NCBI GenBank assembly: GCA_021397845.1
Contig: CM038040.1
Span: 21,173,815-21,237,814, forward strand
Reading direction: 5' to 3'
From: Areca catechu
Taxonomy: Eukaryota > Streptophyta > Magnoliopsida > Arecales > Arecaceae
DNA: 64,000 nucleotides
Position 1 is the stretch's first letter; the number at the start of each line of letters is the position of its first letter. Below are positions 51,001-59,188 of the stretch, piece after piece. A program made the translations under genes and the position numbers. Below the pieces are notes generated by a model. The model was given only the letters and a program-made list of their open reading frames with translations. It ran no database searches and was not told the DNA's origin.

Positions 51001-54000
51001 CATTCAAGTGTGACTTTGTTTTCACAGACACCAATGAAATGTTTTGAGAGGGCTGCTGAGAAGTGCCACACTGATTCATTAGCCAGTGTGGTCTCATCAT
51101 GTTTATGGGGTAAACATGTAGCCATCGGCACTGGTTCGCCTTTCCAGATTCTTTGGAATAAAGAGCAGGTTAGTTGTTCCATCCACATAACAAGTGAGAA
51201 AGGAATATACATACTACTGTTTTATAGCACCGGTGCTGTTTCTTCAACTTTTATGAACATGTTAGTCTCCAAATTGGTGCCAGACTGTTGGATTTGTTTC
51301 TTTTCAGTTCTAGTGCTACAAACAGAAACTAATCTTTATTCTTTTGTGACAGATGGCAGAAAATCAAAATATTGGAAAAGGCTTTTACGATTTTCTTGAG
51401 TTGGTAAGGACATCCAATCAAAGGGAAGCAGGTGATGGATGTTCACTGGATGTTGATGACCTAGAGGTTAATGAAAATAATGAGGTTTGTTTATCTCCTG
51501 AAATTGGGTTTGAGGAGCTAACATTTGATGATGGATTGGATGTTGATTACAATCCTAAAAAAGATGTAAGCACGGAAATTGGAAAAGTTGGTAACTCAAG
51601 CTGGGAAAAGAATTCAGATTCAGCTGCTCGCTCAGATAGATGGCAAGGATGGGAAAATGGAAACCAACATGAGATGGACATGTCCAGTGGCTGGCAAGGT
51701 TGGGACAATGGAAAACAGCCTTTTACAGATCGGTCCAATAGATCACATGGATGGGGAAACGAAAAGGTAAGTGATAGAGAAAACTCCAAACTGCCAACAA
51801 CCAGACCAAGTGTTTGGTCTAGTTGTAATGCTAGTGATGTTCAAGAGAGGTCACCAGCTTCTAGCCCTAAAAGCCAGCTTGGGCATGTTGCTTCATCTTC
51901 AAAGTCGGGAATTTGGGGTGGTCAGAGTTCCAGTAAAGTTGCTGATTTGAGGAGTGTGGATGCTACATTTAAAAGTAATACCCAAGATGGATGGAACCGG
52001 GTGACAGAATCACCAGCCAAGCCTGTCTGGGATGCTAACGTAACAAGGAATTCGCATGAGGCAGACAATGCCTGGAATACAAGTGCATTTTCTAAATCAA
52101 ATGTGTGGGATGGTCAGAGTTTTGACAAAGTTTATAATGAAGGTTCAGATGGAGGTGGATGGAATGAGAACCAAGTACCTGATCGTAAAAATCAACCATG
52201 GAAATCTCGTGGTTGGAATTCTTCAAATACAGGTTGGAATTCTTCAAATGCAACTGATCGGAGAACCCAGCGAAACCATTCTAACAAGTCAGTGGGGATG
52301 TCAGATGATCAAAAAGGTTGGAATTCAAATTCAATGTTGATTTCCACAAGACGCCGATTAGATTCTTTTACAGTTGAGGAGGAGAGGATTCTTGTTGAAA
52401 TTGAACCGACAATGCAAACAATAAGAAGGATTTTGCGTGAATCCAGGTATCTTTTTGGGTAATATAGTTATGTGTCTAACTCCGTTTGTGCAGGACATCT
52501 ACATTTTAAGTCCTATCATAATATTGATGCATTGCATATAGCTTACCATGTAATCCACTTCACAATTAATTTTAATTAGCATTTTTTTTTTGTGAGTATT
52601 CTAGAAAGTAAAGCCTTTCTGAGCAAATAAGGGGCTTCGTTTCATTGGTATGGTCGAGTTTTTTAAGGTTTTAGATACTAGTTTGAATGGGGGCTAGTTA
52701 TATTGAAGATTTCTGGATTTGCTGGAGACTTGACAGAATATTGGCTGTGGCAAACCTGAGTTTTGATAAGAAGCCATCTAGAAAGTGATTATGACAGAAT
52801 TTTCTTTCTTAAGAGTATGAATAGGTTGTATGGATTTCAAGCATCTTGATTGTTGATGGATTGTCAATGCCAAGGTTCACAATCTCTCTACTGGAACATG
52901 TACTATATTGGTGCATTGTCAGTATGCCCTGTGCAGGTTCACTTCAATGTACCGACACTAGATATATGCCTGTACTGAGTATTGAGTTGGTACCGATATG
53001 GCATGGCATGCCCAGTACGAGGCAATATGCTCTGATGCTGTGAACCTCAATCAAAGGGATCTGTGGAGATTAGGAGGAAAAAAATGCTACCAACCAACAT
53101 ATAAAGAGCAGATAGGCAGAAGGAATCTTCATCATTTATAGGCTTGTTTGAGACCATCTCCCTGAAATTGAGGTTTCAGCATCTTCATCATAGAGCTAGC
53201 CATAAGAAAATAATAGAGAAGTCTCAGAAGTATCTTTTAAAATCTTTGAACTGATTGTCGCTCTGTAAATGCATATTCCAAGATCTTGGCAGCAAGTGCA
53301 GACAGACGTAAGTGATGTTGGTTAACATTTTACTAGTTGATAAATTGTCAAACTAGTGATTCTTTATCTATTTTTTTGTCAAAATGGTGGTCTTAATCCT
53401 GCTCAACACAACATTATTCCCTTTCAGATAATTGATTTTGGCACAACAACATAAAAACTCACGTATGACACTGGCTCATTTGAATTTACTCGAAGGTTAA
53501 GATATGAAATTATGAACCAAAGATCAATCCAATAACAAAAAGGGAAAACAACCCTAACATATATTTTAGTTAATGGATATTTTGATCTTGATAAAACAAA
53601 AGGGCATTTTTAGTGCATGATGCTCCCGCTACTACAGGGTACAGGGTCAAATATGCATGGTCTTACCCCTATGTGCAGAGAGGCTGTTCCGTGCTTTGAA
53701 CCCATGACACCCAGGTCATAATAGAGCATCCTTACCTTTGTGCCATGGCTTGCCCTCTAATGCTTTTTAGTCTTGATCAGATTGTAGAAGGATTCCTTTC
53801 CCATCAAGTTGACAACCTTAGCTGAACAAAAGGTCCTCCTGATTTGCAACTATCTGAGTGCTCCAAATTGGTTGATTGCTGTCTTCATCTTGTCAAATAT
53901 TGCTTTCATTATAATCTTGAACATGTAGTTAATATTTTGCTGTTTTCCAAGATATAATTCATCGGTTTTGTCTCTATATAATTTGTTACCATCAAAAGAT

Positions 54001-55146
54001 TCGAAACATTGTTTTATTGTGGAAAGTTGACATCTTTTCTACATTCAAGCAAGAACTTGTTTCATTCCAACTTAGGATTGCAAGTTAATAAGTATCCTCT
54101 TGCTTTTAAACAATTTAGATTATAAATCTTACACTAACTAAAAATTATTCAAAATGCATTTTTATTGCATAAATTAATACTCAAGGACAGGAAGCTGAAC
54201 TTTTGCAGGATAAGTACCCAATTTATATGCTTCAATTAAATACTCGGTCCTAGATTTTGTGATAATTATCTTTTACTGTAAGAGTTTATTTTTGCGTAAG
54301 TTGTATATGCAATGAAATGGTCAACATACCAAAAAGATGTCTAATGGAAGTGATATTATTGGATTTAACCTACCCTTCCAATCAAAAAAATTATTACTGG
54401 ATTTAATTTTAAATTAATTAAATTTTATGAACGAACTCAATTTTTTTCCAAAACAAGGTAGATTTTAAGCAGAAGAGTCAAATTGAAATAAAGTACCAAT
54501 CTGTTCTCTACCAAACAAGTTAAGATAATTTAGGTTTGCCATCTCTGTTTGCAGTGATGGCAATTAAGTAACTTCTGGGCATTTATTCATTTCTGAGAAT
54601 ATTCTCTTCAAATATCTTGATAAGTTTTCTTTCCTATCGAATTTCATCATACAATTTCTTGTTTGTTATCCATGTATACAGAGATGGTGATCGACTATCT
54701 GCTGATGATCAAAAATTCATTTTAGAGAGAGTTTTTCAGCACCATCCGGATAAGCAAGCAAAAGTGGCTGATCAAATTGACCATATCATGGTAAGCTCAG
54801 TGAATTCAACGGTCTGTTATTGAAGCTATACTTTTTAATGATGTCTTACGGATGTCATGACAACCTTGATTCAGCTGAAAATTGCAAGCTACTCGGTTGC
54901 CTGTTAATGTTGTAAGATGTAACACTGTTGTTCAACTGACAGGTTGACAAGCACAAGGATTTTCAAGATTCCAGGTGTTTTTATGTGGTATCTTGTGATG
55001 GCACTAATGCTGATTTCTCCTATAGAAAGTGCATGGAGAATTTTGTGAAGGAAATCTTCCCAGAGCATGCAGAGTCCTTCAACAGAAAATACTTTAGGAG
55101 GCACCGTTCTGAGCCTGTAAATGATGGTCAGCAGCAGCAGCAATAG
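14526..55146 (+). CDS. NRPE1: NRPE1, largest subunit of RNA polymerase V (18 coding exons)
   Basis: Pol V makes non-coding scaffold transcripts in the nucleus. AGO4-siRNA complexes dock on them and recruit DRM2 for RNA-directed DNA methylation. Exons read from GT-AG borders with consistent phase: 14526-14609, 19258-19384, 19488-19600, 27645-27701, 31334-31501, 34369-34527, 34624-34779, 35000-36736, 36868-37043, 41585-41660, 41765-41892, 45974-46143, 49196-49470, 50725-50898, 51028-51168, 51353-52446, 54682-54790, 54943-55146. They join without stops into about 1715 residues. Zinc ligands are C58, C61, C69, H72, C99, C102, C123 and C126. The metal-binding DFDGD is at 453-457, a GVLAATAISNPAYKAVL motif near 850, GW/WG repeats at about 1344-1570 and a DeCL domain from about 1580. 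The GW region and DeCL domain distinguish it from NRPD1. The start is MEENIPSP; the upstream in-frame ATG at 14466 precedes the acceptor and is intronic. Exon borders are my reading and not transcript-tested. Confidence 0.93.
14610..19257 (+). other. NRPE1 intron after start-codon exon
   Basis: 4648 bp, donor GTATGC, acceptor TTTGGCAG. It holds a CAAGG MITE (16807-17012), A-runs near 15093 and 16477, and otherwise AT-rich unique-looking sequence. No exon is expected inside, because the exons on both sides join in phase. Confidence 0.75.
16807..17012 (-). mobile_element. CAAGG-end hAT-like MITE, diverged copy
   Basis: CAAGGTTTTAAATCATG at the left and GGACCTGAATCCTTG at the right, the same orientation as the 14050 copy. 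The flanks TTGGTGAT (16799-16806) and TTGGTAAC (17013-17020) match at 6 of 8. The interior aligns throughout with the two copies in the 5' UTR intron but carries many substitutions. Length 206 bp. Confidence 0.75.
19601..27644 (+). other. NRPE1 8-kb intron between zinc-ligand exons
   Basis: The largest intron, 8044 bp, AT-rich. It contains an 18-T run followed by a 21-G run (21376-21436), a TG-rich stretch near 24240, and an (AT)n run at 25858-25876. I recognised no complete TE and no exon. It separates the codons of the zinc ligands C99/C102 from those of C123/C126. Confidence 0.7.
21376..21436. repeat. Poly-T tract followed by a 21-bp poly-G tract
   Basis: 18 T at 21376-21393, a short GCCCGGTTT-GGGGGG-TTTTT spacer, then 21 G at 21416-21436. 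This is extreme homopolymer composition in an otherwise AT-rich intron. It can form G-quadruplex structure, or the lengths may be sequencing or assembly artefacts. Confidence 0.9.
27702..31333 (+). other. NRPE1 intron with Tourist-like MITE
   Basis: 3632 bp. It contains the Tourist-like element 29593-29922, a CTTCATATTTTATTCAAAC tandem pair near 29951, and AT-rich sequence. No coding exon is missing here, since exons 4 and 5 join in phase 0. Confidence 0.7.
29593..29922. mobile_element. Tourist-like (PIF/Harbinger) MITE
   Basis: Left end TGGCCTGCTTGGG, right end CCAAACAGGCCC, flanked by TTA on both sides (29590-29592 and 29923-29925), the target duplication of PIF/Harbinger MITEs. The interior has GGATTGGGCCAGTGCAACCAGC, also found with changes in the copy at 37994-38353. 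Length 330 bp, no ORF. Confidence 0.8.
31594..31760 (+). mobile_element. SINE-like element with tRNA-type promoter boxes
   Basis: A-box-like TAGCTCAGTGAT begins at 31601 and B-box-like AGTTTGAGTCC at 31639, about 38 bp apart, as in tRNA-derived SINEs. The sequence after the B box lacks a tRNA 3' half, so it is not a tRNA gene. No clear tail or target duplication was found; borders are approximate. Confidence 0.5.
32196..32530 (+). mobile_element. GGTACC-rich hAT-like MITE related to the CAAGG family
   Basis: Ends near TTCAAGGAACC and GCGATCCTTG. It is flanked by identical octamers GTTGGAAT at 32188-32195 and 32531-32538. Taken literally, the left duplication puts TAGGGTT before the CAAGG end, so the left terminus is extended or rearranged. 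The interior repeats CCATACCGGTATGG and GGTACGG in both orientations and is strongly self-complementary. A second GATCCTTG occurs internally at about 32404, which may mark a nested or composite structure. Confidence 0.65.
35000..36736 (+). CDS. NRPE1: NRPE1 exon 8, catalytic core (579 codons)
   Basis: The longest exon, about residues 289-867. It opens with VPQDISKRF, then MRTLFIRKGSGF and ITGDAY, which are typical of Pol V. The hallmark ADFDGDCVH with three Mg-binding Asp follows (35492-35506), then HTGNLNLQ and the bridge-helix region. It ends with EPVGVLAATAISNPAYKAVL and NSSWELMK before a GTATCAG donor. The open frame runs on into the intron to 36922, but homology and the donor place the exon end at 36736. 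The DFDGD loop is intact, unlike many flanking positions that are known to differ between Pol V and Pol II. Confidence 0.93.
36737..36867 (+). other. Short NRPE1 intron inside one long open frame
   Basis: 131 bp, donor GTATCAG, acceptor TTTTACAG. The upstream frame happens to stay open through this intron, so a naive ORF would add a hydrophobic tail. Homology to plant NRPE1 supports splicing WELMK directly to EILLCKV. Confidence 0.85.
37044..41584 (+). other. NRPE1 intron with second Tourist-like MITE
   Basis: 4541 bp, phase 2 donor GTATGTA and acceptor TTCAG. It contains an (AT)n run at 37797-37824, the MITE 37994-38353, and a CAAGGTTTGGTATACC segment near 40194 that looks like a broken CAAGG/GGTACC-type element. 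No exon is missing. Confidence 0.7.
37994..38353. mobile_element. Tourist-like (PIF/Harbinger) MITE, second copy
   Basis: Ends GGGCTTGTTTGGATG and CATCCAAACATGCCC are inverted repeats (one mismatch in the first 15), flanked by TAA at 37991-37993 and 38354-38356. The interior includes a CACTCCCAAACCA phrase repeated twice and a GGCCCAATCCA / GGATTGGGC inverted pair. It is the same family as 29593-29922. Length 360 bp. Confidence 0.85.
42033..42074. repeat. (CT)n microsatellite
   Basis: About 20 uninterrupted CT units following a run of T and a short spacer. Confidence 0.95.
42265..44600. repeat. Three tandem copies of a ~740-800-bp unit in an NRPE1 intron
   Basis: Marker phrases recur in order. 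ACACTTCCTCAAAATT-like is at about 42281, 43083 and 43868. TGTTTCATAAAACATACA is at about 42438, 43240 and 44030. GCATTAGTACAAAC-like is at about 42939, 43730 and 44468. Spacings are about 800, 790 and 740 bp. Identity is high but not perfect, with indels in the third copy. There is no ORF conserved among the units, and I see no TE ends, so local tandem duplication is the simplest reading. Confidence 0.88.
46599..47329 (-). mobile_element. Solo LTR inserted in NRPE1 intron
   Basis: Bounded by TGTTG (46599) and CAACA (47329), with flanking pentamers GAAAC and TAAAC (4/5). Read on the - strand it has a promoter-like CCTATATAAG (around 46825) followed by a GGGGGACTC phrase, which suggests that the LTR is oriented against the gene. 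It is GC-rich compared with the intron. Its first ~280 bp on the - strand carry a 25-bp minisatellite. Length 731 bp. No internal domain is present. Superfamily not determined. Confidence 0.7.
47046..47300. repeat. 25-bp minisatellite, about ten units
   Basis: GTGGGTC(A/G)GACGGATCT-like units start at 47046, 47071, 47096, 47121, 47146, 47171, 47196, 47221, 47246 and 47271, an exact 25-bp period. Unit variants switch between GGATCTCA and GGACCCCA or GGACCTC. The array lies inside the solo LTR. Because 25 is not a multiple of three, all three frames pass through it and give the short overlapping pseudo-ORFs. Confidence 0.93.
48514..48818 (+). mobile_element. tRNA-derived SINE
   Basis: A-box TAGCCCAGTTGG at 48519 and B-box GGTTCGAGGC at 48563 are well formed and correctly spaced. 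The region after the B box is unrelated to a tRNA and runs about 245 bp to a CCCCCC/AAAAAA end near 48830. It would not fold as a functional tRNA (no acceptor-stem partner seen). Confidence 0.65.
49787..50128 (+). mobile_element. CAAGG-end hAT-like MITE with perfect target duplication
   Basis: Starts CAAGGTTTCTTGAATCGG, ends AGCCTTCCTTG, flanked by identical octamers CTTTGATG (49779-49786 and 50129-50136). The interior has ATGGTACCATACTG and other GGTACC-type palindromes, so it links the GGGACA-rich copies to the GGTACC-rich ones by shared ends. Length 342 bp. Confidence 0.85.
51353..52446 (+). CDS. NRPE1: NRPE1 exon 16, linker, GW/WG AGO-hook platform and start of DeCL
   Basis: About residues 1248-1612. 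An acidic linker comes first, then a Trp-rich, Ser/Asn/Asp-rich disordered region. It has about ten GW or WG dipeptides: QGWE, SGWQ, QGWD, HGWGN, IWGG, DGWN, GGWN, RGWN, TGWN, KGWN. In known NRPE1 proteins such repeats bind Argonautes. Near the end RRRLDSFTVEEERIL starts the DeCL domain. The count is at the low end compared with the long repeat array of Arabidopsis. The donor AG|GTATC at 52446 leaves phase 2, completed by exon 17. Confidence 0.9.
52872..53046. mobile_element. Candidate GGTACC-type MITE fragment
   Basis: CAAGGTTCACA at the left and TGTGAACCTCA at the right are inverted repeats of about 10 bp. The interior has GTACCGACAC and TGGTACCGATATGG words like the other members. I could not find a convincing 8-bp target duplication, so borders are uncertain. 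Confidence 0.45.
53602..53755 (-). mobile_element. Au-type SINE, antisense to NRPE1
   Basis: Read on the - strand it begins GGCAAGCCATGGCACAAAGG, has a B-box GGGTTCAAAGC (around 53700), then ACAGCCTCTCTGCACATAGGG and GTAAGACCATGC, and ends GCGGGAGCATCATGCACT near 53610. This order matches the Au SINE family known from many angiosperms. About 150 bp; the 3' T-run is not evident. Confidence 0.75.
54682..55146 (+). CDS. NRPE1: NRPE1 exons 17-18, DeCL domain and C-terminus
   Basis: Exon 17 (54682-54790) and exon 18 (54943-55146) encode the rest of the DeCL (defective chloroplasts and leaves-like) domain: DGDRLSADDQKFIL, then VDKHKDFQDSRCFYVV and DFSYRKCMENFV. The protein ends with a five-Gln run and a TAG at 55144-55146. 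Arabidopsis NRPE1 has a long Gln/Ser-rich tail after this domain; here it is almost absent. The DeCL domain is required for Pol V function in Arabidopsis. Confidence 0.92.
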
Positions 55147-57778
55147 CATAGGGCCGCTGCGGGGAATTTGTTCAGGCAGGTGTAAATTTGTATATATTTT
55201 CAGGCACAATCCTAATGCTTGATCAAGAGGAAGCTTTTATGGACCCTAACAACAAAACTATTCAGTCTGTAAATCTTGCAGATGTTAAATTTTGGGGTTA
55301 TTGCCCTGGGCCTGGGCCTTACCTGCTCTCTAACATGTCGAGGAATGTAAGTTATGGAAGTTGGCATTACCAGCCACAGTTGACTGATGCGTCATTAAAT
55401 GTCATTTTCGTTTTGATTGATGCCATGACCTCGTAAGTTCAGTTATTCCATGCAATGTTATTTTCGTTTTGATTGACGCCGTGATCTCGTAAGCTCAGTT
55501 ATTCCATGCACTGGTTAAAACTGGATGAATGCCAGAATTTGTGGAATCAGATAATATTTATTCCTTCAGTTGGATCCCTTCAGTTTCTTCTGCAGCATGG
55601 TCACATTCAAGCAAGCGCTACTCCAAGCTTTCACGCTGTTCTTTGTTCAACAAAGCCACTAAGCAGCACGTTAAATATGTTGATTAAATGGTGAGGCGAT
55701 GGACTCATCGGTTCCCAGGGAAGATAAATCAACTGTTTTCTTTAACCAGAGAATATGCATCATTTATGTTCTAGCTGAGGGTATGATGCTTGGATCGTAA
55801 TATTCCTGACTTAATGCTTGAATATAATTTAAGGTGAGGATATAATGGTTTGATCAGACTATCCTGTCTTTGATCAGACTATCCTGTCTTTATGTTTGAA
55901 GACAATTTCGTGTGACCGAAGTTGTGTTATGGATCAAGGGAGTCTAAGCCTGAGTAATTTTTCCTACACTTCTTCTAGTTATGGTTTGCGGATTTTTTTA
56001 AAAGATGTCAGTCAAAATATCTGCATAGATGTCAGTGATAGTTTAAGCACCTTTATGCGCATGAAAAATAGAGAAAATGGCTGATATTTGATTTCTGAAT
56101 GGTGTATAAATCCTAGCTCTTGTTCCATGTATAATTTTGTAGCTGGTGCCACCATGTACTGATACATGATTTTTGGTACTGGACAAAATGAAAGTTATTT
56201 TTTTTAGACGGGAAAACAAACTCAGCAACTAAATTTGTTGGTACCCGTGCATGGAAAACCTCTCTGCAGTCGAGTCAGGCCCTGCATTAGTCTCATATCC
56301 AGTTTAATATCCATGTTTTTCTGAGACCTGGATAACGAGAAACCCACATCAAATATGTAGGCTTATTTGGCTGTGCCTCTTGTCAGTTTTATCTGTCTGC
56401 AAATGGAAGTAGCCTACCAAGTTCCATCACTTTTACCCAAGAAGTTTCTTGGCTTTTAATATTTTTCACAAGCACAACAGGATAATACGGCTTTCAAGAT
56501 TAATGCAAGTCCTTTTCAAGGTAAATACTGCAAGCTATGTTAGTGCCTCAATCACATGATTTGCATCCAACAAAATCGTGACCCCAACCAGATTGCATCT
56601 GTTTTCCAGAACCGGCAATAACTTGTACAGGTTTTGACACAGCCAGGGCCAGCATCCAAATGGCCATCAAAATACCTTATAGACACAAGTAGACAATGGG
56701 CTTACACTTCGACAAACTAAACCGCTTATCAATATGAGATTTACCAAGATGAGAAATTGTGTGGAAGCAAGGAATGGTGCTTATATGTCGTCTTCCGAGT
56801 TCCTTCGGGCTACTTAATGTTATTTTCTCTCCTGCCATACATTCCAACTGCAGCGGGCTAACATTGCATCAGCAGCAAAGCAGGTTTTCTGCAGACTAGG
56901 TAAATATTGCTCAGGCCAGGAGAAAGATAGGTTTAAGACTCACGTTGGAGTATTTTCACAGAATTCTCCGGATGCAATCTAATGCTTGTTGGTTTCTCAT
57001 AAGTTGATGGTGTAACTCACTTTTTGACTCCCTACAAGCCATAGTTCCTGCATTTTTGAGCCCAGTTCCTCTCACGGGAGAACTCAGTACGGACGACTTC
57101 AGGACAAACCGAACACCTGAAACGACTTCTCCCATACCCGAAGCAACTCCTGGTGCACTCTTATGCGCAACCAAACTTGTTAGTACCTAGTCGTCCAAAC
57201 TAGGTCCTACCTGTACAATCCCCAAATATGAGCTTAGGAAAACACCTTCAGTTGTGGATCAAAGTCTTGACTTCCAATGCACGATTTGTCTTGCATTCAG
57301 TGAAACAAGAGCTCATGGAGCCTCCAAGTTTGTTATGGTTACATTTTTGCAAAGGCCAAGAGTGAGTAAGGCTATTCACCTGAATCAAGAGCAGGTGCAG
57401 GACTAGGAACTGGATTTCTAGAATATATTTGAATAACAAATTGTGTAGGAAGCAGGCACAAATACAACATTCTGGAGGGATTCCAAAGCAAGTTTGACTC
57501 CTTTGGTATATGAATGTGGTTCATAAGGTAAGAATTGCTCTATTCAATGCTCAATCACTTGGTCCTTTCAAGGGCTACTTCCTCTATCAAAGAGAGTTGT
57601 TAGATCAAGTCATCAAGTAATGCAAGGAATTTCATGCAACACCTCAGATTCAGATATATCAACAATGTTTCCTGAGAATCAAGTTGCAGAGCAGCAACAG
57701 CCATGTTCTCATCCTCTTGAGAGTAAATCTCTGGAGCAAATTCATATACAATGCATATTTTTGTTTCCTTTCCCTAAT
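55147..57778. other. Region between NRPE1 and the PPR gene; probable NRPE1 3' UTR at its start
   Basis: After the NRPE1 stop there is no gene I can support. A 57-bp tandem duplication sits at about 55397-55510 (ATTTTCGTTTTGATTGA twice). A 20-bp tandem pair, TGATCAGACTATCCTGTCTT, is at 55852-55891. The 82-codon frame at 55188-55436 has no recognised homology. The PPR 3' UTR would run leftward from 57779. No TE termini were recognised. Confidence 0.55.
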
Positions 57779-59167
57779 TTAGTACCGCGAAAGCCGAGCC
57801 AGGCGTAATGCTGTCCTGAGCTTCCCTGCATCCCTTCTAAACCCTGAAGTTTGAAGTCCAGCAATAACAACACGTTGGGCAGATCTGAGAACATGCATGC
57901 CTTCCCTTAAGCAAGTCTGCAAGAGCTTGGATGCCACACGAAACCGACCCTTCCTGCATAAGCCATGCAGCAATGATGTGTATGTGAAAGGATCCTTGGA
58001 TTTCATCTTATTGAATAACTTCATGGCAGAATCCACCTCTCCCACCTTGCACAACCCATCAATCAAGCAGTTATAAGCTACCAAGTTTGACCGGAAGTCC
58101 CTCATCTCCATCAAATGCAACTGCTTGTGGGCAGCATCAATGTAACCCATTTTACACAACCCATCGACCAAAATAGAGTATGTATATTCATCACCCTCAA
58201 AGCCACCTTCTTCCATCTCATTCAGCAACTGGAATGCAGTTTCTAACTTACCTTCTCTGCAAAGTAGATAAATTAGAGTGTTATAGCATGCTTTATCAAG
58301 GCCAATACCATTTCCCAGCATTTGCTCAACACAAGCATTAGCATCTGTAAGCATACCTTTCTTAGTCAATGCGCTGATTACTGTACAATAGGCAAAGACA
58401 TCCGAATTGTACCCTTTATTCATCATTTCAGAAAAAGTCTCAAGTCCTTGCTCAAATTTTCCAGATCTAAAGCAGCACTTCATAACTGTCGTATAAGTTA
58501 TGGCATTTGGAGCACAACCTGATTCTCCAAGTTCCTTGAGAATCCTTCTTGCTTGACCTATCCTGCCAGATTTACAGAGACCATCTATAATTGTATTATA
58601 CGTCACCAGCCCAGCAGAAAACCCAAACCTTTGCAAGTTTCTAAACAGTCTCAGAGCATGCACCACCTTCCCCACCTTGAACAACCCATTTATTAAAGTA
58701 TTATATGTAGCCAATGAAGGGCTGATATTTTTTGAAATCATATCCAGATAAATCTTGTAGGCCTCCTCCGGATGTCCAGATTTAAACAAACAGTGCATCA
58801 GAGTGTTATAGCTCCATTCATCAGGAGCAAGTCCAATCTGCAACATTTCTTCGAACAGCTCTAACGAGCGTGATGGAAGGCAATACCGAGTAGCCCCAGC
58901 AATTAAAGAATTGTAAGTAATTACATCAGGTTTTATGCCTGCTTCTCTCATTCTATAAAGAATTGAGTATGCTTCATCTATCCCGACAAAACGGCAATAT
59001 GCCATAATCAATGTATTGTATGTCACAACATCTGGAATACATCCAAGTCTTATACCGTCGATTAAAACAGCCTCGGCTTTTTCCAAATTCCTAGCTTTAC
59101 ACAGGGAAGCTATGCAGATATTCAACTGTTGCGTCGACAGTCCAGATATTTTTCTTGATAAAGGCAT
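57779..59167 (-). CDS. P-class pentatricopeptide repeat protein (At5g46680-like), 462 residues
   Basis: PPR proteins bind single-stranded organellar RNA through arrays of ~35-residue helical hairpins and guide stability, splicing or translation. This frame has roughly a dozen PPR motifs from about residue 13 to 425, recognisable by repeated VVTYNTLI, YNSLIAG, YNTLINGLFK and YNCLIDGLCK with GxxP or SxxP turns. There is no E, DYW or SMR domain, so it is P-class. Length, the N-terminal LNICIASLCKARNLEKAE segment and the order of repeats resemble Arabidopsis At5g46680 (about 468 residues), which supports the ATG at 59167. The coding sequence has no intron, as usual for PPR genes. Its N-terminus is short and I cannot call mitochondrial or plastid targeting. 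Function of the Arabidopsis relative is not known to me. Confidence 0.92.
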   Translation of the reverse strand: MPLSRKISGLSTQQLNICIASLCKARNLEKAEAVLIDGIRLGCIPDVVTYNTLIMAYCRFVGIDEAYSILYRMREAGIKPDVITYNSLIAGATRYCLPSRSLELFEEMLQIGLAPDEWSYNTLMHCLFKSGHPEEAYKIYLDMISKNISPSLATYNTLINGLFKVGKVVHALRLFRNLQRFGFSAGLVTYNTIIDGLCKSGRIGQARRILKELGESGCAPNAITYTTVMKCCFRSGKFEQGLETFSEMMNKGYNSDVFAYCTVISALTKKGMLTDANACVEQMLGNGIGLDKACYNTLIYLLCREGKLETAFQLLNEMEEGGFEGDEYTYSILVDGLCKMGYIDAAHKQLHLMEMRDFRSNLVAYNCLIDGLCKVGEVDSAMKLFNKMKSKDPFTYTSLLHGLCRKGRFRVASKLLQTCLREGMHVLRSAQRVVIAGLQTSGFRRDAGKLRTALRLARLSRY

Positions 59168-59188
59168 ACAGAATGAGCAAAATGGTAC

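Larger units (their letters stand above)
52447..54681 (+). other. NRPE1 intron inside the DeCL coding region
   Basis: 2235 bp. It contains a possible CAAGGTTCACA…TGTGAACC element (about 52872-53046) and an Au-type SINE in antisense (about 53602-53755). Splicing restores AG|A (Arg) followed by DGDRLSADDQ. Confidence 0.75.

Noticed and set aside
55188..55436. 82-codon + strand ORF after NRPE1, considered as a further exon or separate small gene
   Set aside because: NRPE1 already ends with DeCL and a stop at 55146. The frame has no recognised homology and its end overlaps a tandem duplication.
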